Assembly (NCBI GenBank): GCA_016860845.1
Contig: BOKF01000002.1
Location: 1 to 64,000 of the forward strand
Reading direction: 5' to 3'
Source: Chloroflexota bacterium
Lineage (GTDB): Bacteria; Chloroflexota; Anaerolineae; 4572-78; J111
DNA length: 64,000 bases
Below are positions 41,245-50,840 of the stretch, in pieces. A program made the translations under genes and the position numbers. The notes below the pieces were generated by a model. The model did no database searches and had not been told where the DNA came from. It saw nothing but the letters and a program-made list of their open reading frames with translations. Position 1 is the first letter of the stretch, and each line of letters begins with the position of its first letter.

Positions 41245-43824
41245 ATGGCAGTTAATGTTCCCATCAAGACAACCTATAACGGCGAGGGCTTCGACAAGCT
41301 CCGCCGGGACGCCCAGCGAGCCGAGCGCGAGGCCATCGCCGCCACGCGCCGGCAGATCAGCGAGCACAAGAGTGTCCTCAACCTAACCAAGCAGCTCGAC
41401 AAGGACCTGGCCGGGGGAGGCAAGAAAGCCTCGTTCAAGGACCAGATCGGCGAAGCCGTGGGCGGGCAGCTCCTGGCTGCGAACGCGCTGAACACGATCC
41501 TGGAAGGGGTCAAGGATTTCAACGTGGGCGCCATCCAGGCGGCCCGCGAGTCGGCGGCGGCTGAAGCCGAGCTGGAAGCGGTCATCCGCTCGACCGGCGG
41601 CGCCGCCGGCGTGAGCAAGGCCCAGCTTGAAGCCCACGCCGAGGCCCTGGAGCGGGTCACGAATTTCAGCGACGAGGCGGTGAACCACGCCCAGTCGGTG
41701 CTCCTGACCTTCACCAAGATCGGCAAGGACGTTTTCCCGGAGGCGACTGAGGCCGTGGCCGACATCGCCGAGCTGATGGACGGCGACCTCCAGGGCGCGG
41801 CGGTCCAGGTCGGCAAGGCCCTCAACGATCCGATCAACGGCATTTCGGCCCTGACCCGCGTCGGGGTCTCGTTCACCGAGCAGCAGAAAAACCAGATCAA
41901 GGCCATGGTCGAGGCCGGCGACGTGGCCGGCGCGCAGAAGCTCATCCTGGCCGAACTCAACAAGGAGTTCGGCGGCCAGGCCGAAGCCGCGCGCGAGGCC
42001 GCGGGCGGCTGGAAGGATTTGGAGGTGTCTGCCGGTCAGTTCCAGGAGGCATGGGGCAAACTCATCTCCGAGCTGGGCGACGCCGGCATCACCGATCTCC
42101 TCGTCGGCAGCCTGGACGCCCTGACAAAAGGGGCCGAAGCCTGGACATCGGTCGTGCAGGCCATCGAGCTGTTGACCGAAGCCCAGAACCGGCTCAACGA
42201 AGAAGAGCAGGAGCACGCGAGCATCCTGGAAAAGGACCTGAACTCCGCCAACGAGTGGCTAAAGGTCCTTAACCCCCTGCACGGCCTCATCTCGGAAGGA
42301 GCGGAGCTTTTCGGCGCCTACACCTTCGCCCAGGAGCAGTTGGCCGAAAAGGTCCAGGAGGTCGTCGAGGAGGAGGAAGCGGCCGAAGCGGCGGCCAATG
42401 CCTACGCCAAAAAATTACAAGACGAAGCCGCCGCCGCCGAAGCTGACGCCGCCGCCCAGGAGGAGCTGGCCAAAAAACTCGAGAAGGCCAACCAGGCCCG
42501 GCGCGACACGGCCCGCGAGCTGCTGGACATCACCCAGGAAGCGGCCATCGAGTCCAGCCAGACCTGGCAGGACTACTACAAGGACGTCGAGAAGGCCGAC
42601 GCCGACCACGCCGAAAAGATCGAGGGCATCGAAGCCGAGGCAGCCAAGCGCCGGACCCAGATCCAGGCCGACCTGGCCAAAGAGCTGGCCGACAACGACA
42701 AGGATCTGCAGAAGGCCCTGGCCCAAAACAAGAAGGACCTGGCCCACGACCTGGCGAAATTGGACAAGGACACCAACCTCAAGGCCAAGCGTATGCAGGA
42801 AGACGCGGCCCGCGAGGAGAAGCGCCAGGCCCGCGCCCGCAAGATTGACCACCTGGCCGACGAGCGCCTCTTCCAGTTCGAGTTGCGGCAGATGGCCGCC
42901 GAGGGCCAGGCCAACGCCATCCAGGCGGCCCTGGAGCGGCGCAAGATCGAGCAGGAGATCGAGGCCAAAAAGAGCCAGGAAGAGGACCGGAGCCAGGAAG
43001 AGGATACCCGGCTCGAACTCGACCGGCTGCGCGAGGACGCCGAGATGCGCCGGCAGGAGCTGGAGGCCGAGGCCGCCGAGGAAGCGCAGCGCCTGGAAGA
43101 GCAGGCCGCCGAGCGCGCCCAGCAGCTCCAGGAGCAGGCAGCCGAGGAACTGGCCCGAAACGAGGAACGCCGGCAGGAAGAGCTGGCCGCCGAGCAGGAA
43201 GCGTATACCGAGCGCCTGGCGCAATTGGCCCAGTACCGGGATGAAAAACTGGCAGAGATCCAACGGGGCAAAGAGGAGGCTATCGCTGAGGTCGCTGATG
43301 AACTAACCCAGATACACGATTTGAGCCGCGAGGAAATGGAGGCTCTCAAGCCGATGGCTTACGGATTGGGCGAAGACGTGGGCACGGCCTTTGCCGAGGG
43401 GCTGAGCGGCGGGTTCAAAGAGAACCAGAAGATCAACGAGATGCTCGACGGCCTGAAGCAGCCCGGCCAGAAAATCAACCCGGCCCACCCGACGACCTCG
43501 ACCAATATCGGCGCCAAGCCGGCGCCCAAGCCGACCAAGTCCATTTACGGCTTCGCCGAAGGGGGCCGCTTTCTGGTGGGCGGGGCCGGGGGCACGGACA
43601 GCCAGCTCGTCCAGTTTATGGCCAGCCCGTGGGAAGAAGTGCAGGTCCGCACACCCGGCCAGCAGCAGGGCAGCCCGGCTGCAGCCGGCGGCCTGACCAT
43701 GAACCTGGTCGTTGACAACATGGACCTGGCCAACCGGCTGCGGGCCGCGCTCCTGCCGGTGGCCGAAGCGGTGGTCGAGGAGTACCACGAGTCCATCATC
43801 AAGCCCTGGGCGCAGGGGAGGTAG
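41245..43824 (+). CDS. Tape measure protein
   Basis: An 859-residue protein that sets tail length. The N-terminal third has the phage minor-tail pattern (LEAVIRSTGGAAGVSKAQLE..., LLTFTKIGKDVFPEATEAVAD). A very long charged coiled coil (about 370-690; repeats of EEAQRLEEQAAERAQQL type) follows, then a C-terminal domain with YGFAEGGRFLVGG. No peptidoglycan hydrolase motif is visible. A siphovirus of moderate tail length is implied. Confidence 0.92.
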   Translation: MAVNVPIKTTYNGEGFDKLRRDAQRAEREAIAATRRQISEHKSVLNLTKQLDKDLAGGGKKASFKDQIGEAVGGQLLAANALNTILEGVKDFNVGAIQAARESAAAEAELEAVIRSTGGAAGVSKAQLEAHAEALERVTNFSDEAVNHAQSVLLTFTKIGKDVFPEATEAVADIAELMDGDLQGAAVQVGKALNDPINGISALTRVGVSFTEQQKNQIKAMVEAGDVAGAQKLILAELNKEFGGQAEAAREAAGGWKDLEVSAGQFQEAWGKLISELGDAGITDLLVGSLDALTKGAEAWTSVVQAIELLTEAQNRLNEEEQEHASILEKDLNSANEWLKVLNPLHGLISEGAELFGAYTFAQEQLAEKVQEVVEEEEAAEAAANAYAKKLQDEAAAAEADAAAQEELAKKLEKANQARRDTARELLDITQEAAIESSQTWQDYYKDVEKADADHAEKIEGIEAEAAKRRTQIQADLAKELADNDKDLQKALAQNKKDLAHDLAKLDKDTNLKAKRMQEDAAREEKRQARARKIDHLADERLFQFELRQMAAEGQANAIQAALERRKIEQEIEAKKSQEEDRSQEEDTRLELDRLREDAEMRRQELEAEAAEEAQRLEEQAAERAQQLQEQAAEELARNEERRQEELAAEQEAYTERLAQLAQYRDEKLAEIQRGKEEAIAEVADELTQIHDLSREEMEALKPMAYGLGEDVGTAFAEGLSGGFKENQKINEMLDGLKQPGQKINPAHPTTSTNIGAKPAPKPTKSIYGFAEGGRFLVGGAGGTDSQLVQFMASPWEEVQVRTPGQQQGSPAAAGGLTMNLVVDNMDLANRLRAALLPVAEAVVEEYHESIIKPWAQGR

Positions 43825-43827
43825 CCG

Positions 43828-44160
43828 ATGGCCCAGGATTTCAAGCTCGGCGGGACCACACTCGACCACATGACCGGCGCCGACTGGCCGCCCGAGGCGG
43901 GCGACGACCAGGCCCTGAACGGGGTCACACCCCAGACCCGGACCCGGCTGCACATCTGGCGCGCCGCCGTCCTGCCGGCAGCCGAGTGGGCTACCCTGCG
44001 GGCGGCCCAGGGCCAACGCGCACTGCTGACGACGGTCAACCATGCCGACCGGAGCGGCGACTACCGCGATTATCCCGGCGCGCTCCTGGAGCGGCTCGAC
44101 GGCCGCCACGAGGGGCCAAACTTCGTTGACGTGATCGCCGAGTTCCGGGTGAGGGTGTGA
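43828..44160 (+). CDS. Tail protein, first of two paralogues
   Basis: A 110-residue protein starting three bases after the tape measure. Its end, FVDVIAEFRVRV, parallels that of the next gene (IHIEFRVKVD), and both have the same size, suggesting a duplicated tail-tip or tail-completion subunit. Exact role unknown. Confidence 0.65.
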   Translation: MAQDFKLGGTTLDHMTGADWPPEAGDDQALNGVTPQTRTRLHIWRAAVLPAAEWATLRAAQGQRALLTTVNHADRSGDYRDYPGALLERLDGRHEGPNFVDVIAEFRVRV

Positions 44161-44249
44161 AGAAAGGATGAGGGATGAAGGATGAGGGATGAAAAAAAGA
44201 AATTTTCATCCTTCCGCCTTCCGCCTTCATCCTTCCAAAGGGGCTTTCT
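44161..44249. repeat. GGATGA direct and inverted repeats
   Basis: GGATGAGGGATGAAGGATGA repeats are followed by their complement TTTTCATCCTTCC...CTTCATCCTTCC, so the gap between the tail paralogues can form a long hairpin. Host-like low-complexity repeat; possible transcript processing site. Confidence 0.6.
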
Positions 44250-44585
44250 ATGGCATTGCCAATTTATCGAGTCAACGGCGGCACATCCCTGGCCGGGGTG
44301 CAGGCCAACTGGGACCCGCAGATCAAGCGCCGCGAGAGCGGCGGGGTGATCGTCTACCAATCGTGCGCCCGGCTGCTGTGGGACATCGAGAGCCTGCCGG
44401 CGGCGACCTACGTGGCCCTGGAGGCGTTAAACGGGCAAATTTTGGATACCCTGGAGACGAGCGATTTTGACGATCCGACCCAGGGCACGAGTTACAGCGG
44501 GGCCGAGATGGTCGGCATCTCCGGCAGCCAGACAGGGCAGCGCGTGACCGGGATCCACATCGAGTTCAGGGTGAAGGTGGACTGA
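44250..44585 (+). CDS. Tail protein, second of two paralogues
   Basis: A 111-residue protein (YRVNGGTSLAGVQANWDPQIKRRESGG) with the same C-terminal strand pattern as the previous gene. It shares one base with the next start (TGATG). Likely tail tip. Confidence 0.65.
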   Translation: MALPIYRVNGGTSLAGVQANWDPQIKRRESGGVIVYQSCARLLWDIESLPAATYVALEALNGQILDTLETSDFDDPTQGTSYSGAEMVGISGSQTGQRVTGIHIEFRVKVD

Positions 44586-45442
44586 TGGCCACATGGGACC
44601 GATTTAAAGAGCCGACCACCGGCCTGGAGGTGAGCCTGCAAAGCGGCCGGGTCTTCAACCCGCGCAGCTACTGCGATGACCCGGACATCGGCCCGGTCGG
44701 GGTCTACATCTCCAAGGAGCCGGTCTGCAAGTTATTGCTCGACCCTGTCATTCAATTCCTGGGCGAGCCGATTGCCTGGGACATCAGCCAGAGCCGCAGC
44801 GCAACCGGCACGATCTCGACCTACACCATTGACTGGGGCGGAGCGACCGACATCGGCAACATCACGGGCGCGGCCTGGTCCGGCGCCAAAACCGGCAACG
44901 TGGTTTACGACGACCTGGGCACTTACACCATGACCGCCTACGTCACCGACCTGCTCTCCAAGCGCAGCAAAGAGGTCGAGATCACCGTCGAGATCGTCGA
45001 GCCGGTCGAGCGGATCTACATCGCCACGAGCGACACCGGGGTGTACCTGATGGACAACGGGGCGACGCCGGCGGCCAGCAACACCGGCCTGAGCGGCGAC
45101 CAGCTCTTGGGCCGGGCCATCCGGCTCGACCCGGCCACCGCCGAGCTGCCGGCCGAGCAGCAGCAGCTCATTTTTGTCACCGCCGACGGGCTGAGCCTGT
45201 CCCAGGACGGCGGGGCCAACTGGAGCAACACCAGCAAGGCCACGCTGGGCACGCCGGCCAACACGGCAGCGGACGACCCGGCGCCGGCCACGGCGGATTT
45301 AGACCAGATTGATCTCTGCTTTGATCCCCAGGACAGCCGGCGGGTTTATTTGTTGCGCACGACCACCAGCCCCAAGCGGGCCTGGCTGTATAAATCGGAC
45401 GACTACGGCGAGACGTGGAGCAACACACAGGTAGGGAGTTAA
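44585..45442 (+). CDS. Tail-tip protein with PKD-like and BNR-like domains
   Basis: A 285-residue protein. Residues about 55-140 resemble a PKD/Ig domain (TIDWGGATDIGNITGAAWSG, YDDLGTYTMTAYVTD). The rest resembles the start of a beta-propeller with Asp-box-like SQDGGANWSN and SDDYGETWSN. Such domains bind glycans; a receptor-binding role is plausible. The next two genes continue the propeller theme. Confidence 0.65.
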   Translation: MATWDRFKEPTTGLEVSLQSGRVFNPRSYCDDPDIGPVGVYISKEPVCKLLLDPVIQFLGEPIAWDISQSRSATGTISTYTIDWGGATDIGNITGAAWSGAKTGNVVYDDLGTYTMTAYVTDLLSKRSKEVEITVEIVEPVERIYIATSDTGVYLMDNGATPAASNTGLSGDQLLGRAIRLDPATAELPAEQQQLIFVTADGLSLSQDGGANWSNTSKATLGTPANTAADDPAPATADLDQIDLCFDPQDSRRVYLLRTTTSPKRAWLYKSDDYGETWSNTQVGS

Positions 45443-45466
45443 TCCCCCAGGGGGATGCGAGGCGCT

Positions 45467-46594
45467 ATGGCCATCTCGACAATTGACGGGCCAAACTCAA
45501 TCATCAGCGAAATCCCGGCGGGCCTGGCGCGAGTGGCCGACGACCACGTCATCGCCGTCGCCGGCAACAAGGCGCGGGTGGTAGATATTTCGAGCGGCAC
45601 GGCGATGGCTTTTGGTACACAGGCGACTTACGACACCGGGGCCGAGGGGCCGGTGGCCGGGCTGATGAACGCCGGCGCCCTGCGAGCGGTGTCGGTTTAT
45701 ACCATCGGCGTGGGCTTCCCGGCCAACCACCTCAAGGCCGCTGTGCTGACGGCGGACCTGACCGCCGACACGGTCAGCTACAGCGTGGCCACGCTCCTGA
45801 CCGACGCCACCCACGACCCCAGCACATGGAATATCGCCATCGGCCTGGCTCTCGGCTGCGTGGTGGATACCGACAAGATGTTTTACGTGTTCGTCCAGGA
45901 GGAGCCGGGCGTGCAGAGCGAGGTGATGGGGGTCATCGTCTCGACGTCAGGCGGGACGGCGGTGGCCGGGACGCCGAGCGTGATCCTGAACACAACGCTG
46001 AGCGCGACCAACTCCGTTGTGGCCGTGTTTCCGATTTCGACCACGGCGGTGGTCGCGGTTCTGGACGACGGCACGTATTTCATTGTCACCGTCTCAGGCA
46101 CCAGCCTCAGCGTCGGCTCCCAGCAGAGCACCTTCGGCGGCGTCTCTGCCGGCAGCGGCGGCTGCGCTTTGCCCAGTGGAGTGGGGATCGCGCCGGAGAG
46201 CGACGGCTCGGTGGCGACATTCTCAGGCGGAGCCTACCTCAGCAGCGGGGCAGCCGGCCAGGTGGATGCCCAGGCGAAGATGGCTCCGCTGCAAACACGA
46301 ACGGCGGTGGCCGTTGGCCCGACCGCGCTCAAGCGAGTGGTGTTGAACGCGGACGGCACGTTCAATTCCACGACCGACGCCTACACCTACGACAGCAGCG
46401 GGAACAACCAGGGCGGCTTCGCGGCGGCCATGCAGGCGGATGGCAGCGAGCTATTGATCCTGGGCCGGCGAGGCAGCGCGGCCTACATGACCTACCTAAA
46501 CGACATCCCGACCGCCGACCCGAACGGGGTGGGGGCGCTGGGCTACGGCCTGACCCGCAGCGCCGGCGGCATACCAGGGGCGGTGATGATCTAA
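45467..46594 (+). CDS. Beta-propeller-like virion protein
   Basis: A 375-residue protein; ATG 45467 has GCGAGG upstream (an ATG at 45455 is in frame). Repeated beta strands with VFPISTTAVVAVLDDGTYF- and AVGPTALKRVVLNADGTF-like units suggest a propeller. Shares one base with the next gene. Likely part of the host-recognition structure. Confidence 0.55.
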   Translation: MAISTIDGPNSIISEIPAGLARVADDHVIAVAGNKARVVDISSGTAMAFGTQATYDTGAEGPVAGLMNAGALRAVSVYTIGVGFPANHLKAAVLTADLTADTVSYSVATLLTDATHDPSTWNIAIGLALGCVVDTDKMFYVFVQEEPGVQSEVMGVIVSTSGGTAVAGTPSVILNTTLSATNSVVAVFPISTTAVVAVLDDGTYFIVTVSGTSLSVGSQQSTFGGVSAGSGGCALPSGVGIAPESDGSVATFSGGAYLSSGAAGQVDAQAKMAPLQTRTAVAVGPTALKRVVLNADGTFNSTTDAYTYDSSGNNQGGFAAAMQADGSELLILGRRGSAAYMTYLNDIPTADPNGVGALGYGLTRSAGGIPGAVMI

Positions 46595-47193
46595 TGGCAG
46601 CGATTGCGACTTCAGCCGACGGCGGCTATGTCTTCCTGGCCCTGGAGAACGAGAGCGGCCAGCCGATCATCGTCAAGGCCAGCCGCGACGACCTGAGCGC
46701 CTTCAGCCCCGCCTACAACCCGGCGGCGGGCACGGCGGGCAACGTGGCCTCAGTGCAGGCCAACGCCGACCAAATGCTCTTTTACGGCAATTTCGGCAGT
46801 GGGGTCCAGGTCGTGCTGCACACCGTCTCGACCGGGGCCAACACCAATATCAGCCCCGGCGGGCTGACGACCCTGGTGGCCAACTGCCTGGCCGTCAATC
46901 CCTCCGACCCTGACGAGATCTGGATCACGGTCAACAACGGGGCCAGCTCGTCGCTGCGGCGCACGCTCGACGCCGGCGCGACCTGGGAGATCATGGCCGC
47001 GCTCGGCTTTGAGCCGACCGCACTGGCTATCACCTGGCAGAGCGATTACTCGCTCGACCGGGTGGTGGTGGCCGGCCACACGACCACGACCGAGCTGCGC
47101 TACAGCCCCAACGAGGGCGCGGCGCTGGCCGACTACGCCGGCGCCGGGCTGGGGGCGGCGGCCAACATCGTCGGGGTACAGATGATCCCCTAG
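46594..47193 (+). CDS. BNR/propeller-like virion protein
   Basis: A 199-residue protein with SSSLRRTLDAGATWEIMAALG (Asp-box-like) and TTTTELRYSPNEGA. ATG overlaps the previous TAA. Together with the two preceding genes it may form one multichain propeller, or reflect a split ancestral gene. Confidence 0.55.
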   Translation: MAAIATSADGGYVFLALENESGQPIIVKASRDDLSAFSPAYNPAAGTAGNVASVQANADQMLFYGNFGSGVQVVLHTVSTGANTNISPGGLTTLVANCLAVNPSDPDEIWITVNNGASSSLRRTLDAGATWEIMAALGFEPTALAITWQSDYSLDRVVVAGHTTTTELRYSPNEGAALADYAGAGLGAAANIVGVQMIP

Positions 47194-47210
47194 CCACTAA
47201 TTTCATTGCC

Positions 47211-47262
47211 CGACCGAGTCTTGTACCGGGGCAGTCCTCCTGTGAGGACTGCCCCTTTTTTT
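47211..47262 (+). terminator. Leader-terminator, copy C
   Basis: CCGACCGAGTCTTGTA leads to the stem GGGGCAGTCCTC / GAGGACTGCCCC (47228-47239, 47244-47255) with seven Ts. It lies 12 bases before the baseplate gene start. Confidence 0.9.
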
Positions 47263-47273
47263 GTTGGTGACGA

Positions 47274-48398
47274 ATGATCAAGCGACCCGAACTCATCCCC
47301 GCAACGCTCGACGGCGACCTGCGCCGGGGCGGCTATATCCTCTCCGGGCAGGTCCAGGGCGATACCGACGCCGTGCGACGCGGCCTCAACATCCGGGGCA
47401 CGGGCCTTTCCCTTGCCGGCTGGAGCGATTTTGCCGGCCGGGAATGGTTCAACGGCCACGTCCTGGCCGACCCCGATTTCTCCTTTGACCGCTACAGCTC
47501 CAACGCGGGCTGGCAAGCCGGGACCGCCGACAACCTTCTGGCCGGCGAGTCCATCCAGGACATCTCTTTTGCCGACGTGGCCAGCCCGGCCAATAGCCAC
47601 GAGGCGACGAGTTGGACCTTTGCCGACGTGGTCGAGCACATCCTGCGCCATCACTGCAACTACGTCTACGACGCGTCAGGCAGCAACGGCTCGCCGGACG
47701 GGATTATCCGCACCCTCGATCTGGACCCCGACAGCACCGCCTTCCAGGTCTTCATCGTCAGCCAATCGAACAACATGTGGAGCACCATCCAGCAGATCGG
47801 CGGCGGCGAGGAGGGCGGCGGCGAATTTCACCGGGCCTGGTTCGACCGGCGCAACCGCTTCCACTACCAGCCAGCGCCGCCGTTCATCTCGCCCCGGCCC
47901 ACGGCCAGGGGCACGCTGACCACGTCCCACCTGCGCGGCACGGTCCAGGTGCGCCGGGTCAATTCCCGGCCCGGCCAGCGCGTCGGCCAGGTCACCATCC
48001 TGGCCGTAGACACGCCGACCAGCGTGCTCAGCGCCACCTACCCGGCCAACCCGGCCAACGGCAAGATCCTGCGCCGCGACAGCGGCATCTGGGCCGACGA
48101 CCAGACCCGGGCCAACCTCCTGGCCACCCGCCTCTACAAGTGGCTGAGCCGGCTCTACACCCTGACCGTGCAGGTGGATGCCGGCCTGGTGCTGTGGGGA
48201 GACGATGGACGGGGCCTGGACCTGGGCGATAGAGTGCTCGTGACTTACAACGGGCCAGCGGAGGATGCCGTCACCGGCGTCGGGGTACACCTCAATCTAT
48301 CGGCTACGTCGTTTTACGTCTACGGGATCAATATTCAGTTCGACGTGGCCCGCCGGACGGCCACAGCCACCCTAACATTGGAGCACGACAATCTATGA
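47274..48398 (+). CDS. Baseplate hub / tail-tip protein
   Basis: A 374-residue protein whose layout (N-terminal beta domain, EHILRHHCNYVYDASG, and RVLVTYNGPAEDAVTGVGVHLNLSATSF near the end) resembles gpD/gp27-type hub proteins that join tail tube and fibres. ATG overlaps the fibre gene by ATGA. Assignment is by order and partial resemblance. Confidence 0.6.
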   Translation: MIKRPELIPATLDGDLRRGGYILSGQVQGDTDAVRRGLNIRGTGLSLAGWSDFAGREWFNGHVLADPDFSFDRYSSNAGWQAGTADNLLAGESIQDISFADVASPANSHEATSWTFADVVEHILRHHCNYVYDASGSNGSPDGIIRTLDLDPDSTAFQVFIVSQSNNMWSTIQQIGGGEEGGGEFHRAWFDRRNRFHYQPAPPFISPRPTARGTLTTSHLRGTVQVRRVNSRPGQRVGQVTILAVDTPTSVLSATYPANPANGKILRRDSGIWADDQTRANLLATRLYKWLSRLYTLTVQVDAGLVLWGDDGRGLDLGDRVLVTYNGPAEDAVTGVGVHLNLSATSFYVYGINIQFDVARRTATATLTLEHDNL

Positions 48399-50830
48399 GA
48401 AACATTGACATCACCGGCCTGACCCCCCTGGAGCAGACCATCGAAGGCTGCAAGGTTGTCCAGATCCCCGCGGGGACGACACCCAAGAACATCCTCGTCC
48501 AACTGCCCGGCGACGATGGGGCGCGGGTACTGGCCCGCTGGAGCGGCTCGCCGCCCGGCCTGGCCGTGGACGACTACGTAGAGGTGCGCAAGAAGCCGCG
48601 GGGCCGCAGCCAGTACGCCGTCATCGGCACCAGCGCGGGCACGGGCACGGCCCAGGTCATCCTGGCCAGCGTGATCGAGGCGCTCGGTGATCTGATCGTC
48701 GGGGAGGGGGCGGGCGCCCCGGCCCGGCTGCCAGCAGGCAGCGACGGCCAGGTACTGACCGCCGACAGCGGGGAAGCGCTGGGGGTGAAATGGGGGCCGG
48801 GCGGCGGCGGCGGATGGCCGTTCGACCACGAGTTGACGGTAGACCAGACGAATACCGATGCTGATCATCCGACTATCCTGGCTGCGCACACCGCTGCCGC
48901 TGCTGATGATGTATTGACACTTGGCCCGGCCTCTTATGCGGAGGCGGCCGTGACAATCAGTAAGAATGTAAGCGTTCAGGGGCGAAATAGGCGGAGAACG
49001 CTAATTACTAACCCTTTCACGGTTGACAACTCAGGCGCGGATATAACCGATCTATATATTTATGTCAGCGGTGGTGGAGCATTTGGTTTGAAGTTCAAAT
49101 CTGCTTCCGGCAGTCGCAATATTGCAGCAGAGCATCGGAACGTGACCGATGCGCGAGCAGTGGTCGTTGAAGGCGCGCTGACATTGCGAGATGTATTCGC
49201 TCGTAGTAGCGGTTCAGGTACAAGTTTTGCGTTAGAAATTGCGGCAACCGGTGCGGTGTTGCTAGAAGTTGACTGCTACCTAACAAGTGGTGGGGCAGGC
49301 TCTAATTACGATCTCTATATCCAGACTGGCGGTTTTGCTGTTTTGAATGGTTGCATCCTAGCAAACGGTACTATTGGCGGCGATACCAGCAACGTGACTG
49401 GTTGGTACAGAGACGGAGATGGCAACATAACCTTCATCGGTGAGGTATGGTTGTGGAGGAGCGATGGCTTTCGGATAAAGAAGACCGACTTGCCTACAGC
49501 ACTTGCAGATGCCAATACCGGCGACAAAATCAAGCTAGGCGTTGGAACTTATACTATCACTGGTTCATCGTTGGCTCTCAATAAAGCTATAGAGATTGAA
49601 GGTGCTGACCCGGAGAGAACTATAATTACCTCTTCACTGTCGGCCTCCCCAACCATTGATATAACTGTAGCCTCCTCCCTGCGCAACCTCACCGTGTCTC
49701 ACACGGGCGGAGGGTCTGATAGTGGACCTCTGGCAATAGGCAACGTGACAGTGACCTTGGATAATGTTCGGTTGTACAAGACCAGCGGCGCTCCGACCAA
49801 TGGGTACGCTTTATGGATGTACAACGCTGGAAGTGTGACACTAAAGAACTACTGCGTGTTGTCCTGCACAAGCGGCGGAACACAGTATGGTATCAGGAAT
49901 GATTTAGGCAACACGACCGTGCAGGCGGAGGGCGGCATCATCGGAGGCGGTACGTGGGACTTATATAGCAACCAAGCGGGGTCAACGTTTCTACTTAGCG
50001 GACCAATACTGAGTAGCGATTTGGTTTCGTGGTCTGGTACTAAGCGTGGGTTCTATCTAACTTCAACTGGTGCAACGGTGTATTTCTCGGCCCAGAGAGG
50101 TACGCTGTCAATCTATCCCGACCTCGGCACTACTACCGCAGCCCAGAAGATGGGAAACCTTTATCAAGCCTCTGGCAAAGATGTTTTTGCCAATGGAGAC
50201 GAGGCGGGACTTGCTCTGCGAACAATTTTCGCGGGGTACAGCACATTGACCCAAGCGGAAGATAACTTTGATGGTTCGTCACTCGACGCTGCCTGGGCCT
50301 GGGCTGGTGCACCGTTTGTTACGCCTACGACTTCGTTTTCAGTTCCAAGTGCGCTACAAGTGAATTTTGGCGCGGTTAATAACCGCGCCTTCCTATACCG
50401 CACAACTAACCTCGGCATTAACCATAAGGCCAGAGTTTGTCTCACCGGTGCAACTAACGGTTTGTATGTCGGCTATCGTTGGGATGATGGCACGGACAAC
50501 AACTATTTCGAGGCTGCCTTACGCCTGGTCACTCTAACTACTTGGGACATCATCTTGAAGAAGCGTGCCGGAGGTGGGGCGGTAACTACCACGTCACAAC
50601 TAACGGTCTATAGACCAGACTGGCTAACAATCATAGCAAGACCCTGGGGAACTCTCTATTCTAACTGGAATGGAGACTGTCTACTTGAGACCAATGCGGT
50701 GGGGGTGATGATATGCCAGAATGGCTATATGGCCGGTGCAACCTGGACTCCAACCCGGCGCGGCTTGGTTTTTAACATTCCCGCTGGCGCAGGGACGTGG
50801 GAAGCTACGTTTGTTGACTATTGTACTTAA
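48395..50830 (+). CDS. Tail fibre / tail spike with beta-helix region
   Basis: An 811-residue protein. The first about 145 residues (GC-rich DNA) look like the anchor and end in a Gly run (GGGGGW). From about 150 on, short repeated strands (VTLDNVRLYKTSG, VTISKNVSVQGR) indicate a parallel beta helix with pectate-lyase-like turns, and a lectin-like domain ends the protein (YVGYRWDDGTDNNYFEA). DNA from about 48,830 has much lower GC than the structural genes before it, suggesting an exchanged receptor-binding module. Confidence 0.75.
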   Translation: MRNIDITGLTPLEQTIEGCKVVQIPAGTTPKNILVQLPGDDGARVLARWSGSPPGLAVDDYVEVRKKPRGRSQYAVIGTSAGTGTAQVILASVIEALGDLIVGEGAGAPARLPAGSDGQVLTADSGEALGVKWGPGGGGGWPFDHELTVDQTNTDADHPTILAAHTAAAADDVLTLGPASYAEAAVTISKNVSVQGRNRRRTLITNPFTVDNSGADITDLYIYVSGGGAFGLKFKSASGSRNIAAEHRNVTDARAVVVEGALTLRDVFARSSGSGTSFALEIAATGAVLLEVDCYLTSGGAGSNYDLYIQTGGFAVLNGCILANGTIGGDTSNVTGWYRDGDGNITFIGEVWLWRSDGFRIKKTDLPTALADANTGDKIKLGVGTYTITGSSLALNKAIEIEGADPERTIITSSLSASPTIDITVASSLRNLTVSHTGGGSDSGPLAIGNVTVTLDNVRLYKTSGAPTNGYALWMYNAGSVTLKNYCVLSCTSGGTQYGIRNDLGNTTVQAEGGIIGGGTWDLYSNQAGSTFLLSGPILSSDLVSWSGTKRGFYLTSTGATVYFSAQRGTLSIYPDLGTTTAAQKMGNLYQASGKDVFANGDEAGLALRTIFAGYSTLTQAEDNFDGSSLDAAWAWAGAPFVTPTTSFSVPSALQVNFGAVNNRAFLYRTTNLGINHKARVCLTGATNGLYVGYRWDDGTDNNYFEAALRLVTLTTWDIILKKRAGGGAVTTTSQLTVYRPDWLTIIARPWGTLYSNWNGDCLLETNAVGVMICQNGYMAGATWTPTRRGLVFNIPAGAGTWEATFVDYCT

Positions 50831-50840
50831 GGAGCGGACT

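Noticed and set aside
41245..43824. Peptidoglycan-hydrolase domain in the tape measure
   Set aside because: No lysozyme, transglycosylase or NlpC/P60 catalytic motif could be seen; the middle is plain coiled coil.
48395..50830. Diversity-generating retroelement target in the fibre gene
   Set aside because: No reverse transcriptase, template repeat or variable-repeat pair was found in the window.
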